DNA of 22,068 bases, taken from assembly GCA_024224995.1 (NCBI GenBank), contig JAAENB010000929.1:1-22068 (forward strand). The letters run 5' to 3'. This DNA is from a bacterium. GTDB taxonomy: Bacteria > Spirochaetota > UBA4802 > UBA5550. The translations under genes and the position numbers were made by a program. The first letter of the stretch is position 1, and each line of letters opens with the position of its first letter. The notes beneath the pieces are model-generated. The model was not told the DNA's origin and made no database searches. It saw only the letters and a list, made by a program, of their open reading frames with translations. Below, one piece after another: positions 15,763 through 22,068 of the stretch.

Positions 15763-15885
15763 GCCTTTTTGTTCCAGATACTTCATAACATCATAATGGT
15801 TCCTGCTCTTCGCGCCCTTTAACACAAAATATTTCTACAATCAGAACATGGCTTGCTTTTGGACCTCTCAAATTCGAAATAGTTC

Positions 15886-15913
15886 TAATGTAAATCGCGA
15901 ATTCGTCCGATAT
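15886..15913 (+). promoter_or_regulatory. Possible sigma28 (FliA)-type flagellar promoter
   Basis: CTAA (15886-15889) and TCCGATAT (15906-15913) with 16 bases between them resemble the flagellar consensus TAAA-N15-GCCGATAA. The -10-like half is good and the -35-like half is weak. It is placed as expected, 35 bases before the first gene of the hook-filament junction operon. Confidence 0.35.
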
Positions 15914-15947
15914 TTTAAAAAAATAGTGCTCAGGGGACATAAACAGT

Positions 15948-16454
15948 ATGATGCAGCCTGTAATTGAACTAAAACGTATTTTAAAAGCCGAATGCGAGCT
16001 ATACGAAAATATCTATTCTCTTGAAGAAGAGAAGAGTGAGGCTATTCTGGAGCGGGAAGGGAGATTGCTTGAGAGTTTGTCCCGGGATCAGGAGCTCCTT
16101 ATCGCGCAGATCGATATTCTTGAACATGAACGGGAAGTTCAAATTGAGAACTACCGGAAGATCAATAACCTGGATGACCTGGGAAGGGATATCTCTCTGA
16201 AAGATATTGCCTATTCCATGAACGAAGATTCTTCGCAGCAGCTGCTGCAGTATGGTATGGATCTTAAAGCGATCCTGTTGAAGCTGCAAAGCAAGCAGGC
16301 TACGAATAAAAAATTAATTGATGATAATATGGAATTTTTCAATTTGCTGATGTCCGGGATCCGGGAAAACAGCTCTGAAAAAGCCGGTTACGGAAGCGAC
16401 GGAAAAGAAAAGAGCAGGGTGGCAAACCCTGTTATGTTTAACCAGACCGTTTAA
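15948..16454 (+). CDS. flgN: FlgN-like export chaperone
   Basis: A small, almost wholly helical cytoplasmic protein of 168 residues with heptad-rich, strongly charged helices and no membrane segment. FlgN-family chaperones bind the C-terminal helices of the hook-filament junction proteins FlgK and FlgL and deliver them to the flagellar export gate. The sequence is too divergent to be conclusive, but its size, its coiled-coil character and its position directly before flgK and flgL strongly favour this role. The last 25 residues are polar and probably disordered. AGGGGA (15932-15937) precedes ATG 15948. ATG 15951 is an alternative start. The gap to flgK is 21 bases, so the genes form an operon. 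Confidence 0.75.
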   Translation: MMQPVIELKRILKAECELYENIYSLEEEKSEAILEREGRLLESLSRDQELLIAQIDILEHEREVQIENYRKINNLDDLGRDISLKDIAYSMNEDSSQQLLQYGMDLKAILLKLQSKQATNKKLIDDNMEFFNLLMSGIRENSSEKAGYGSDGKEKSRVANPVMFNQTV

Positions 16455-16475
16455 ATCTTCCGGGGAGGAACGAAT

Positions 16476-18410
16476 ATGAATTCTACATTTATGGGACTTG
16501 AAATCGGGAAAAAGGGCCTTATGGCGCACCAGCAGGCACTGCATGTGACCGGGCATAATATTTCAAACGCCGAGAACCAGGAATATTCCCGGCAGCGGGT
16601 TGTTATTACCTCGGCAGATCCTATCTATGTTCCCGCGTTAAACCGGGCAAACACTGCCGGAAATCTTGGCCAGGGCGCTGTTGTTTCCCAGGTTGAACGG
16701 ATCCGGGACCAGTTCATCGATAACCGTATAGTTGCCGAGAAAAATGTTATGGGATTCTGGCAAACTAAAAATCAATTTATTTATCAAATTGAAACCGTAT
16801 ATAATGAACCGTCCGATGAATCGATCCGGAGCCGGCTCGACAGCCTCTGGTCTTCATGGGAAGAACTTTCCAAATATCCCGAAGAGCGTTCCACCAGGGA
16901 GGTGGTTGCGCAAAAAGCGGTTAATCTTTCGAATGAAGTTAAACATGTTTACCGCCAGCTCTTCGACCTGCGAGTGGACGCCAACCGCCAGGTTGGTCAT
17001 GTTGTTGACCAGGTGAATATGTACGCCCGGAGCATCAGGGATATTAATTTACGCATTACAAAAGCCGAAGCCCTGGGCGACAATCCCAATGATCTTATGG
17101 ACAGAAGGGACGCCATTATTGAAAAACTTTCCGAGCTCGTTGATATCTCCGTAGGTAGAAACGACGATGATGAGGTTATTGTGTACCTGGGTTCTGAAAA
17201 CCTGGTCCAGGGAGAAGTGCTCCGGCCCATAAAAACAGTTCAGGACCCGGACAACAGCGGGTTTTTTAAAGTGGTCTGGGAATATTCGGAACGGGAAGTA
17301 AAGCGCTTTAACAGTGAAGAGGAAATTACCCGTAAGGGCGGAAAACTCTCAGCCCTTTTCGAAGTCCGCGATATTATTTTACGGGAAAACATAAATGACG
17401 TAAACGCCTTTGCCATTAACCTGGTCGATTTTACTAACGAGATTCACCGCGACGGGTTTAGCCGAAAAGGCGAGACCAATATTGATTTTTTTAATCACCT
17501 GACAATTGGCGATAATCCCGACGGTAATTACGATCTTGACAATTCCGGGGTCGACAATGTCACTGCCATTTACAAAGTTTCGGGCAGTAATAAAATAGAC
17601 GCCTCAGCAGCCATTGGAATAAAAGGGGTGTTAACATTTATGAAAAATGATGAACAGGATTCCAAAGTCCCGATTCAGTATTATCCTTCGGATACGGTTA
17701 ACTCTGTTATTAAAAAGATCAATGATGCCAAAGTCGGCGTGGTTGCCTATTTGAATCATAACGGGCAGCTGGCGCTTAAAGGGACCATTGCGCAGGATTC
17801 GGACAAAAAGAATTTTATGATCCGGCACATGGAGGATTCCGGCCAGTTCCTTGTGGGGCTTACGGGGATCTTAAAGCAGAAAGGTGTACAGGGCGCTTTT
17901 AATTATTCCAGCGTGAATGAGATCATTAAGCTTCTTCCCAACCGTGAGCATATAACGATCACTCCTAAATTTAACCCGGCTTCATATATGGGAGTCTCCG
18001 ACACCATCACCCGTGATGTGGATAAGATCTCCGCGGCCAGGGGGAAAGATGTAGGCGGTACCGGTGACTTTAACACATCCAGCGGCATTGGTGACGGTTC
18101 CAACGCCCTGAAGCTGGCCCGGCTCCGGTATGGGAACTATATGGTTGATGCCAATACCAACTTTAATGACTATTATACTTCGCTCATCTCCCGCATTGGT
18201 TCCCAGGGAGAGGAAGCAAAGGACAGGATCAAGAACCAGGAAACTCTTCTTAAAAATCTTACCAATCTAAGAAAATCGGTTTCCGGGATCAGTCTTGATG
18301 AAGAGATGGCTCAAATGGTGGCGTTCCAGCATGGCTATAATGCCTCGGCCAGGGTTATTTCAACTATGGATAAAATGCTGGATACTATTATCAACAGGAT
18401 GGGGGTATAA
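16476..18410 (+). CDS. flgK: Flagellar hook-associated protein 1 (FlgK)
   Basis: FlgK forms the first junction ring between the flagellar hook and the filament and is exported by the flagellar type III system. The 644 residues fit the larger FlgK proteins. The N-terminal D0 helix (about 5-40) carries GHNISNAENQEYSRQRV, the hallmark of rod/hook/junction proteins. The C-terminal helix (about 603-644) carries ISLDEEMAQMVAFQHGYNASARVI, with the usual closing pattern. The variable outer domains lie between. GGGGAGG (16462-16468) supports ATG 16476. It is cotranscribed with the upstream flgN-like gene, and only 3 bases separate it from flgL. Confidence 0.95.
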   Translation: MNSTFMGLEIGKKGLMAHQQALHVTGHNISNAENQEYSRQRVVITSADPIYVPALNRANTAGNLGQGAVVSQVERIRDQFIDNRIVAEKNVMGFWQTKNQFIYQIETVYNEPSDESIRSRLDSLWSSWEELSKYPEERSTREVVAQKAVNLSNEVKHVYRQLFDLRVDANRQVGHVVDQVNMYARSIRDINLRITKAEALGDNPNDLMDRRDAIIEKLSELVDISVGRNDDDEVIVYLGSENLVQGEVLRPIKTVQDPDNSGFFKVVWEYSEREVKRFNSEEEITRKGGKLSALFEVRDIILRENINDVNAFAINLVDFTNEIHRDGFSRKGETNIDFFNHLTIGDNPDGNYDLDNSGVDNVTAIYKVSGSNKIDASAAIGIKGVLTFMKNDEQDSKVPIQYYPSDTVNSVIKKINDAKVGVVAYLNHNGQLALKGTIAQDSDKKNFMIRHMEDSGQFLVGLTGILKQKGVQGAFNYSSVNEIIKLLPNREHITITPKFNPASYMGVSDTITRDVDKISAARGKDVGGTGDFNTSSGIGDGSNALKLARLRYGNYMVDANTNFNDYYTSLISRIGSQGEEAKDRIKNQETLLKNLTNLRKSVSGISLDEEMAQMVAFQHGYNASARVISTMDKMLDTIINRMGV

Positions 18411-18413
18411 ACC

Positions 18414-19676
18414 ATGAATCGAGTTACCAACCAGATGCTTAATAATACCATGACCTACAACCTGCGCAGACACCAGGTAGCAATAGATGAAATGCAAAAT
18501 CAACTGGGGACCGGGAAACGGATCAGGGTTCCCCGGGATAATCCCATTGAGGCCACAAACCAGATGATGTACCGGTCCAGACTTACTGAAGTGACTCAAT
18601 ACATCAGCAACCTGAGCGAGAGTTCAGCCCGCCTTAACGGCGTTGATACCTCTATTCAGTCCTCACTCCGGATCTTTCACCGGCTCCGGACCCTGGCTGT
18701 TCAGGGCGCCCACGGCATTTATTCCTCTTTTGAAAGAAAAGAAGCCGCCGCCACTGAAATAAACGAACTTCTGGAAGAGCTGGTAAATATTGCCAATACC
18801 AAAAGTCCCACGGGACGAGCCATTTTTGGCGGACATCATACGGGAACTGAAGGCCAGCCGAATCCTTTTATTCCCGTTTACCAGACCCTGACCGCGGGAA
18901 ACCAGGGAGACGCCATGATCAATGTTGAGTACCGGGGAAACATCGGGAAGGTTTTGCGTGAGGTTTCCAAAGGGGAATACATGGAAGTTACCATTCCCGG
19001 CAATGAACTGTTCTGGGCCACGAACCAGATTCTTACTTCACCCGTAGACTCGGGAAGGTATACGGCCCCGAGCAACCAGGTAATCCGCATCGACGGCAAG
19101 GAAATTAATGTCTCAGCCGGAGATACCCTGGATATAATTATTGACAAGATCAATAATTCAGGGTTAAGTGGCAGAGCTTCAAAGGGCGGAAGGAATAACC
19201 TCATTATAGAGACCACGACTCCGCACCAATTATGGCTTGAAGATATGGGAAGCGGGACGGTTCTTCGGGATCTGGGGCTTATTGACGCTAATTTTTCCGA
19301 ACCGCCCAATAATTTCAACCCCTCGGTTGTCGTTGATGGCATGTCCGTTTTTAAGATGGTGATCCTGCTTCGTGATGACCTTGTCCGGGGAGACCAGGAA
19401 CTGGTTGGCGGACGGGATCTGGGCCTTATTGACATGGGCCTGGAAAACCTGCTAAAACATATTTCCGACATCGGGGCAAAGGAAAACAGGGTTGACGAAT
19501 TAACGAAAAGATCGGAGTATGAGAAAGGTAATGTTCTGGAAATGCTTTCCAAGAGTGAAGGCATAGATTTTCCCGAAACAATTATGAATTTTAAATGGCT
19601 TGAAAGTATTCATCAGTACGCACTTGCTGTTGGCGCGAAATCAATTCGCCCTACGTTAATGGATTTTTTAAGATAA
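18414..19676 (+). CDS. flgL: Flagellar hook-associated protein 3 (FlgL)
   Basis: FlgL forms the second junction ring, onto which flagellin assembles. The 420 residues are longer than the roughly 320 of enteric FlgL, as is common in spirochaetes. The flagellin-like N-terminus (VTNQMLNNTMTYNLRR, then a GTGKRIRVPRDNP segment at about 32-44) is typical. The C-terminal helix (about 350-415) completes the D0/D1 bundle, and the middle forms the exposed domain. ATG 18414 follows the flgK stop by 3 bases. The GGGGG at the end of flgK serves as ribosome site, so translation is probably coupled. Confidence 0.93.
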   Translation: MNRVTNQMLNNTMTYNLRRHQVAIDEMQNQLGTGKRIRVPRDNPIEATNQMMYRSRLTEVTQYISNLSESSARLNGVDTSIQSSLRIFHRLRTLAVQGAHGIYSSFERKEAAATEINELLEELVNIANTKSPTGRAIFGGHHTGTEGQPNPFIPVYQTLTAGNQGDAMINVEYRGNIGKVLREVSKGEYMEVTIPGNELFWATNQILTSPVDSGRYTAPSNQVIRIDGKEINVSAGDTLDIIIDKINNSGLSGRASKGGRNNLIIETTTPHQLWLEDMGSGTVLRDLGLIDANFSEPPNNFNPSVVVDGMSVFKMVILLRDDLVRGDQELVGGRDLGLIDMGLENLLKHISDIGAKENRVDELTKRSEYEKGNVLEMLSKSEGIDFPETIMNFKWLESIHQYALAVGAKSIRPTLMDFLR

Positions 19677-19695
19677 AATAAAGAGGAGATATCAT

Positions 19696-20157
19696 TTGGC
19701 TACCATTACGCTAAAAACAAAACCCTTCGGAGAGATTGAAATAGACGACCAGCTGGTTGTTGATTTCCCCGATGGAATCCTGGGTTTCGATTTTATAAAA
19801 AAATTCGTGATCCTTGAATCCGATGGAGACAATTCGCCGTTTAAGTGGCTCCAGGCATATGATGAACCTGAACTGGCTTTTGTAATAATCAGTCCTGAAG
19901 ACTTTTTGGAAGAATACGAACTGCTGATTCCCCGGGGAGAGCTGGAAATGGTTGGGGTGAAAAAGGCAGATGAGCTGGTGGTTTATGTTATTGTTAATAT
20001 TCCCACAAATCCTTCGGAAATGACCGCGAACCTGCAAGGGCCGGTTATTGTGAACCTTGAAAAGAAGCTTGGCCGGCAGTCAATTTCCCTGAGTGACAAA
20101 TATGGAGTAAGGCATATGATCCTTGAAGAGATGCAGAAAGCATCAGGAGAGGGGTAA
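19696..20157 (+). CDS. fliW: Flagellar assembly factor FliW
   Basis: FliW is a small cytoplasmic protein that binds either flagellin or CsrA. When flagellin is exported, FliW is released and sequesters CsrA, relieving repression of flagellin translation. The 153 residues show the family pattern: an N-terminal beta strand region with FGEIEI, the DFPDGILGF segment at about 24-32, [15 protein letters not shown] at about 49-63, and a C-terminal stretch ending near SDKYGVRH. The start is a TTG at 19696, placed 7 nt after AGGAG (19684-19688). No ATG lies at a suitable place. It is 19 bases from flgL and 4 bases from csrA. Confidence 0.95.
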   Translation: MATITLKTKPFGEIEIDDQLVVDFPDGILGFDFIKKFVILESDGDNSPFKWLQAYDEPELAFVIISPEDFLEEYELLIPRGELEMVGVKKADELVVYVIVNIPTNPSEMTANLQGPVIVNLEKKLGRQSISLSDKYGVRHMILEEMQKASGEG

Positions 20158-20161
20158 GCGT

Positions 20162-20407
20162 ATGCTGGTTCTGGCGAGGAAGTTAAATGAAAGCATAATG
20201 ATCGGGGACGATATTGAAGTTGTTGTTATTGATATCCGTGGTGACCAGGTTAAGCTCGGTATCAGGGCTCCAAAAACCGTTACGGTTCACCGGAAAGAGA
20301 TCTATGTTGAGATTGCCAACGCGAATATCGACGCAAGTAAATCGGATTTTAATCCGGATCAACTGCGAGATCTCTCTGACCTGTTTAAAAAAGGGAAGAA
20401 GAAGTAA
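20162..20407 (+). CDS. csrA: Carbon storage regulator CsrA
   Basis: CsrA is a dimeric RNA-binding protein that recognises GGA motifs in hairpin loops of leader RNAs and usually blocks ribosome access. The 81 residues begin [11 protein letters not shown] and include the RNA-contacting Arg44 in VHRKEIY. The C-terminal extension of about 20 residues is longer than in enteric CsrA and comparable to CsrA of FliW-regulated species, where this end helps contact FliW. The start is ATG 20162, with AGGAGAGGGG (20145-20154) inside the end of fliW. An upstream in-frame ATG at 20123 would add 13 residues inside fliW and is unlikely. Its direct coupling to fliW matches the FliW-CsrA switch. Confidence 0.97.
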   Translation: MLVLARKLNESIMIGDDIEVVVIDIRGDQVKLGIRAPKTVTVHRKEIYVEIANANIDASKSDFNPDQLRDLSDLFKKGKKK

Positions 20408-20421
20408 GGAACAAGGTTAAA

Positions 20422-20460
20422 GGGGCAGGTGAAGAGTCTTGCCCTGATCCTATTTTTTTT
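20422..20460 (+). terminator. Candidate weak terminator after csrA
   Basis: GGGGCA (20422-20427) pairs with TGCCCT (20440-20445) over a 12-nt loop. An eight-base T-run follows at 20453-20460, 7 bases further on. Such a short stem with a gap suggests partial read-through into the next gene, whose ribosome site starts directly after the T-run. Confidence 0.45.
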
Positions 20461-20471
20461 CGGAGAAAAAA

Positions 20472-21131
20472 ATGCCTCTATTTTCACTTGATTACGTTAC
20501 TCCGCTTTTTATTGTTCTGATGGTTGTGTTTGTTTGCCGGGAGGCAAGTACTACGTATTTGCCGCTAAAATATTTGTTAACTCCTCTTATTACTGCCGGG
20601 ATAATCGGTATTGTCATTGTATCAATCTATCATAACGGGATAAATAACTACCGGGTCTTGATTCTTACGGCGTTGATCCTTGCCCTCATCGCCGATACCA
20701 TGCTGATGATTGAAGAGGTTGACCTGCTTAAATACGGTATTGTTTTTTTTCTTCTGGCTCATTTTTTGTATATTGCCGCTTTTAGCCGGGGATTTTACTT
20801 TGAACGGTGGAATTTCCTGGTTCTTGCCGTGCTGCTGCTCTTTTTTATTATCTACTATCTTATTTTTAAAGGAAAGACCGGGGGCATGGATCTCGCGGTT
20901 TTTGCCTATATAATTACTATTTTTACCGTGGTATTTTTCGTGTTTTCGCGCTTAAACGCGGGGGTCCACAGACCGGCTATGCTGGCTGCAATTGGAGGCG
21001 TCTTCTTCCTGGTATCGGACACGCTGCTTGCCATAAACGCTTTTCTGCGGCCCATTCCGCGCAGTACGGTTTTTACCTGGGCTACCTATTGTCCGGCCCA
21101 GCTGCTTATTGCCCTGTCCTGTTTTGGGTAA
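20472..21131 (+). CDS. YhhN/TMEM86-family membrane protein, putative lysoplasmalogenase
   Basis: An integral membrane protein of 219 residues with about seven to eight hydrophobic helices, matching the YhhN (TMEM86) family in length and motifs. Signature acidic positions lie inside the helices at Asp75 (ALIADTMLM) and Asp183 (FFLVSDTLLA), with AHFLYI at about 96-101. Animal TMEM86B hydrolyses the vinyl-ether bond of lysoplasmalogens. Bacterial members are assigned this activity mainly by homology. CGGAGA (20461-20466) precedes ATG 20472. It probably shares the csrA transcript through a weak terminator. Its last 26 bases overlap the end of eutC on the opposite strand. Confidence 0.85.
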   Translation: MPLFSLDYVTPLFIVLMVVFVCREASTTYLPLKYLLTPLITAGIIGIVIVSIYHNGINNYRVLILTALILALIADTMLMIEEVDLLKYGIVFFLLAHFLYIAAFSRGFYFERWNFLVLAVLLLFFIIYYLIFKGKTGGMDLAVFAYIITIFTVVFFVFSRLNAGVHRPAMLAAIGGVFFLVSDTLLAINAFLRPIPRSTVFTWATYCPAQLLIALSCFG

Positions 21132-21897
21132 CAGTTTCTTCTATTAAAAGAGGAGCATTTTCTTTTAAATTCACCCCTGAAAACTTCAGGCGGCGGGCTT
21201 CCTTCATAAGGTAAAACAGTTTGTGAGCTGCTTCCTCATAGCCAAGCCCTTGCTCCCTGATATTTGATATACAATTTCGTTCGGCGTCTGTTCTGTTTAC
21301 GCGCGGCGCGTAGGTGAAATAAATTCCCAGGCTGTCGGGAGAGCTCAGGCCCGGGCGTTCTCCTATGAGTACTGCTGTCATTTCGGTTTCAAGAGCCGCG
21401 CCAATCTCATCTCCTATGGCAACCCTGCCGTGTTTTACCAGGATTACCGGCGCCATGTCCCATCCTTCGGGCTGCATCATCTTCCACAGGGAGGCCGTTA
21501 CCGCGGCAGCATGGTTCTGCACTGCCGGAGCTGAGAGACCGTCTGCAACAATTATGGAAATACGCGCTCCGTTCCCGGCCTGGTTTTTTTTAAGCAAAGC
21601 CGCAGATTCGTCCGAAAGGCTCCGCCCCAGGTCCGGCCGCTGAATATAGGTATCGCGGTCTTGGGCCTTGCTTGCGGCAGTAAGAGCCGTAAACCCTGCG
21701 GCATTGAACTCTTTTTCCAGTTCAGGAAAATTCACCTCACGGTGAACCGCGTCACGAGCGCGGGCATGGGCCAGCTGAAACTCCAGCAGCGCCTTTGTTG
21801 GGACACTTCCGCCCGCTCTGCCCAGGGCAATTCGGGCCGGGGTAAAACGCTTGAGCGAAGTCCAGGGATCGTTTATTATTGGATCAAGTTCTTTCAT
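21106..21897 (-). CDS. eutC: Ethanolamine ammonia-lyase light chain (EutC)
   Basis: EutC is the small subunit of adenosylcobalamin-dependent ethanolamine ammonia-lyase, which splits ethanolamine into acetaldehyde and ammonia together with EutB. The 263 residues carry the family signatures RFTPARIALGRAG (18-30), AHARARDAVHREV (43-55), YIQRPDLGRSLS (84-95), DGLSAPAVQNHA (119-130), IGERPGLSSPDSLG (178-191) and TDAERNCISNIREQG (203-217). The frame is intact. The start is the ATG complementary to 21895-21897, with a weak GAGAGAG ribosome site. eutB normally lies just upstream, but the remaining 171 bases hold only a GC-rich repeat and no recognisable EutB C-terminus, so eutB may lie outside the window. 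Confidence 0.95.
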   Translation of the reverse strand: MKELDPIINDPWTSLKRFTPARIALGRAGGSVPTKALLEFQLAHARARDAVHREVNFPELEKEFNAAGFTALTAASKAQDRDTYIQRPDLGRSLSDESAALLKKNQAGNGARISIIVADGLSAPAVQNHAAAVTASLWKMMQPEGWDMAPVILVKHGRVAIGDEIGAALETEMTAVLIGERPGLSSPDSLGIYFTYAPRVNRTDAERNCISNIREQGLGYEEAAHKLFYLMKEARRLKFSGVNLKENAPLLIEETVTQNRTGQ

Positions 21898-21977
21898 TTT
21901 TTTTACTCTCTCAAGAAACTAAATTTTGAAACAGGGCCTGTTCCCGAAGATCTTACCCGGGGCTCTGCTCTGTCCAC

Positions 21978-22035
21978 GGGGTGCGACCCCTGCGAGGGGT
22001 TGAAACCCCGAGCTACAACACGTCGCCCCTGGGGC
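21978..22035. repeat. GC-rich compound palindrome upstream of eutC
   Basis: Two tight hairpins, GGGGT-GCG-ACCCC (21978-21990) and GGGGTT-GA-AACCCC (21996-22009), are enclosed by a possible outer pairing of GGGGTGCGAC (21978-21987) with GTCGCCCC (22022-22029). A last GCCCC-T-GGGGC closes the element. It is far richer in GC than its surroundings and looks like a REP-like intergenic repeat. No second copy is present in this window, so its repeat status is inferred from structure alone. Confidence 0.55.
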
Positions 22036-22068
22036 TATTCTGTCTTGGGTCAGCTTCAACCAATAATC

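Noticed and set aside
18878..19564. 228-codon open frame on the minus strand inside flgL
   Set aside because: It lies wholly antisense to a clear flgL, is rich in Ser, Arg and Pro as antisense frames are, and matches no family I know.
20123..20407. Longer csrA starting at ATG 20123
   Set aside because: It would add 13 residues not found in CsrA. The ATG at 20162 starts the conserved MLVLARK end and has a strong ribosome site.

Overview
The window most likely comes from a spirochaete with moderate, slightly AT-leaning base composition. The flagellar gene order flgN-like, flgK, flgL, fliW, csrA and a 7TMR-DISM histidine kinase fit that phylum best. There is no rRNA gene to confirm it, so the assignment is an inference.

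Layout. (1) 1-1805: the ribosome-biogenesis GTPase gene rsgA lies between two oppositely oriented copies of a long palindromic repeat. Its upstream region has a near-consensus promoter, a possible 17-codon ORF and a stable hairpin. (2) 1868-7861: two large membrane sensor histidine kinases, each with its own promoter. The first has a 7TMR-DISM sensor and two PAS domains. The second is a dCache-HAMP-PAS hybrid kinase whose receiver carries Glu in place of the phospho-accepting Asp. (3) 7862-8482: a gene-poor stretch holding a third palindromic repeat, a promoter and a leader rich in hairpins with two overlapping tiny ORFs. (4) 8483-13651: one 1722-residue signalling protein that fuses a Ser/Thr kinase, an AAA-type ATPase, a TPR-like region, a GAF domain and a SpoIIE-type PP2C phosphatase, followed by a clear terminator. 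(5) 13923-15762: an uncharacterised Cys-motif protein and an HD/PDE-like protein whose HD doublet reads HN. (6) 15948-20407: the flagellar hook-filament junction operon and the fliW-csrA regulatory pair. (7) 20472-21897: a YhhN/TMEM86-type membrane protein, with eutC running convergently and overlapping it. (8) 21978-22035: a GC-rich compound palindrome.

How it may work together. The left two thirds reads as a signalling block of mostly single-gene transcription units. At least six promoters fit a TTGACA-like/N17/TATAAT-like pattern. This block lies next to the late flagellar genes that couple filament assembly to CsrA-mediated translational control through FliW. Any functional link between the block and motility is inferred from position only. 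The least explained signals are three hairpin repeats that share a conserved loop but have different, compensating stems, the structured leader of the giant kinase/phosphatase gene, and active-site substitutions in the hybrid kinase receiver and the HD protein.
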